A stretch of DNA of 6,627 nt from Rhodospirillaceae bacterium. GTDB lineage: Bacteria > Pseudomonadota > Alphaproteobacteria > Rhodospirillales > Magnetovibrionaceae. This document shows positions 5,143 through 6,627 of the stretch, one piece after another. The stretch lies in NCBI GenBank assembly GCA_002732845.1, contig NVSZ01000007.1:50089-56715 (forward strand), read 5' to 3'. The notes below the pieces were generated by a model that made no database searches, was not told where the DNA came from, and saw nothing but the letters and a program-made list of their open reading frames with translations. Each line of letters begins with the position of its first letter. Position 1 is the stretch's first letter. Made by a program: the position numbers and the translations under genes.

Positions 5143-6597
5143 CTAGCCTCGCCAGAAGGTACGTGAAAACAGCACCAAAATTGTGAACAATTCCAAACGT
5201 CCCAGCAACATGCCGCCCGCCATCAACCACTTGGCCGCATCGGGCAGTGATTGAAATGTGCCGGACGGGCCAACAATCGGACCCAAGGCGGGACCAACGT
5301 TGGCAATGGCGGTGGCCGCACTGCTGATGGCGGTCAAGAAATCCAAACCCAACATGCCCAATCCCAGTGCCAAAAAGGCAAACGATAAGCCAAATACAAA
5401 GAAGAAGCTGAGCACGGAAACGATCACCGTTTCCGGAATTGGGCGATGATTATAATAAGGAATAAACACGCCGTGTGGCTGCAGAAGGTTGCGAATCTGA
5501 ACCCGTGCGGCCGCATACAAAATTTGAAAACGGAAAACTTTAATGCCGCATGTGGTCGACCCGGCACAGCCGCCGATAAACATAATGAAAAAGAAAATCG
5601 GCAGGGCAAAGCTGCCCCAAAGTCCGTAGTCATCGGTGGCGTAGCCCGTTCCGGTCATGATCGAAATCACGTTAAAGGCGGCATAGCGCAGCGACTGAAT
5701 GGGGTCCATGCCGGTTTCAAACCACAACAACGCGGTCACCACAAATACAATGAGAACCAAAATACCAATAAAGCCGCGGACTTGTTCATCGCGCCACAAT
5801 TGCATGGGTTTGCCCCGAACCACTTGCATAAACAATAAAAACGGCATCGAGCCAACGATCATGCCAAAGGTGATGATGACGTCGATTTTCCAGTTGTCAA
5901 AATGACCAATCGATCCGTCGGACGTGGAAAATCCACCCGTCGCGATGGTGGTCATGGCGTGCACGGTGGATTCAAAGGGGGTCATGCCCACCGACCATAA
6001 CATCACACCCCACATGAACGTCAGGGCCGCATAAATTAGCATCAGCGCCATGGAAATTTGTGCGGCGCGGGGCAGGACTTTTTCCCCCGCGTCAAAGGCT
6101 TCGACCTTAAACATTTGCATGCCGCCAACGCCCATCATGGGCATCACGGCAATCGCCATCACCACGATACCCAATCCACCCAACCATTGCAAAATGCCGC
6201 GCCACAGCAATATGCCGGGTGGGGCATGGTCTAAGCCGGTGATTACGGTTGAGCCCGTGGTGGTGATGCCGCTCATGGCTTCGAAAAAAGCATCGGTATA
6301 GGTCAGTTGCAGTTCGGAAAACATAAACGGCAGGGCCGCAAAGATGGTTAATACCAACCACGTGAGGGTGGTCATGACAAAGGCCTGACGCACATTCAAA
6401 CTCATGCGCCCGCCGCCTGTGGCGGTGGTGACAACCAAACTGACCCCGACAAATAGCGTCAGGCTGGCGGACACGGCAAAAACCTGCCAATCGGGATTGC
6501 CGTTCGAAGCATCCACAAAAGCAGGTATGCACATGCCCAGCGCTAAAGTCGCCAGCAACATGCCCAAAATTTTCAAAATGGGTCTAAAATCCATCAT
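5143..6597 (-). CDS. trkH: Trk-type potassium uptake protein, membrane subunit
   Basis: TrkH is the ion-conducting subunit of the Trk potassium uptake system in the inner membrane and is gated by a cytoplasmic NAD- or nucleotide-binding TrkA-type partner, not present in the window. The 484 residues are normal for the family. The four pore-loop segments are in order: TTTGST (112-117), TIATGGFST (217-225), IMTGTGYAT (313-321) and AIANVGPALGP (430-440). The loop GGCAGSTTCGIK (342-353) corresponds to the intramembrane gate region, and the C-terminal GRLELFT (467-472 onward) is typical. Two adjacent ATG codons (6595 and 6592) could start it; I kept the first. The ribosome binding site is weak: AGAGG about 16 bases upstream is farther than ideal. 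The metal transporter follows after seven bases. All pore-loop glycines are present, so the protein looks functional. Sodium-coupled KtrB is an alternative name, but the length and motifs favour TrkH. Confidence 0.95.
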   Translation of the reverse strand: MMDFRPILKILGMLLATLALGMCIPAFVDASNGNPDWQVFAVSASLTLFVGVSLVVTTATGGGRMSLNVRQAFVMTTLTWLVLTIFAALPFMFSELQLTYTDAFFEAMSGITTTGSTVITGLDHAPPGILLWRGILQWLGGLGIVVMAIAVMPMMGVGGMQMFKVEAFDAGEKVLPRAAQISMALMLIYAALTFMWGVMLWSVGMTPFESTVHAMTTIATGGFSTSDGSIGHFDNWKIDVIITFGMIVGSMPFLLFMQVVRGKPMQLWRDEQVRGFIGILVLIVFVVTALLWFETGMDPIQSLRYAAFNVISIMTGTGYATDDYGLWGSFALPIFFFIMFIGGCAGSTTCGIKVFRFQILYAAARVQIRNLLQPHGVFIPYYNHRPIPETVIVSVLSFFFVFGLSFAFLALGLGMLGLDFLTAISSAATAIANVGPALGPIVGPSGTFQSLPDAAKWLMAGGMLLGRLELFTILVLFSRTFWRG

Positions 6598-6627
6598 GGG
6601 TCGGGAACTTAAGCCTCTTTATATTGC

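Noticed and set aside
5446..5838. Open frame of 130 codons on the plus strand inside trkH
   Set aside because: Antisense to conserved TrkH pore segments, with a composition (Asn, Lys and His rich, low complexity) typical of a shadow frame.
6107..6532. Open frame of 141 codons on the minus strand in another frame of trkH
   Set aside because: Overlaps the N-terminal half of trkH on the same strand; it is rich in Cys, His and Arg and shows no family features.
6618..6623. TATAAA on the minus strand as a -10 box for trkH
   Set aside because: The -35 region lies outside the window, and a start site from this box would leave a leader of only about 13 bases that excludes the AGAGG ribosome binding candidate. 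The call cannot be supported either way.

Overview
The window looks like a stretch of alphaproteobacterial chromosome, most likely from a Rhodospirillales-type organism. The basis is an argD-argF-hslO gene order familiar from alphaproteobacteria, the style of the TrkH and ArgF proteins, and a moderate GC content by eye. The genus cannot be named from the sequence. Coding density is very high, and there are no RNA genes, mobile elements, CRISPR arrays or long repeats.

Layout. (1) Positions 1-669 (+) hold the C-terminal part of an ABC-2 type transporter permease whose 5' end lies outside the window. (2) Positions 670-797 are the only sizeable intergenic gap. It contains a TTGACA/CATACT promoter candidate, a convincing intrinsic terminator hairpin and a 10-bp inverted repeat whose distal copy ends on the argD start codon. 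(3) Positions 798-4418 (+) form a tightly packed cluster: argD (acetylornithine aminotransferase), argF (ornithine carbamoyltransferase), hslO (redox-regulated chaperone Hsp33) and an unrecognised predicted lipoprotein overlapping the end of hslO. (4) Positions 4437-6597 (-) form a convergent two-gene unit read right to left: trkH (potassium uptake membrane subunit), then 7 bases later a small NicO/UreH-like metal transporter with a histidine-rich loop. Only 18 bases separate the two convergent units.

How the genes work together. ArgD makes N-acetylornithine, and after deacetylation ArgF converts ornithine to citrulline, so the pair covers the middle of arginine biosynthesis. HslO protects proteins under oxidative unfolding stress and appears to be co-transcribed by position rather than by pathway. 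The lipoprotein's role is unknown. TrkH needs a cytoplasmic TrkA-type subunit, which is not in the window. The metal transporter is probably translated from the trkH message.

Most of the window is ordinary housekeeping sequence. The parts that most repay a second look are the argD leader architecture, the lipoprotein behind hslO, and the trkH-metal transporter pairing. I do not see convincing evidence of a wholly new biological system here.
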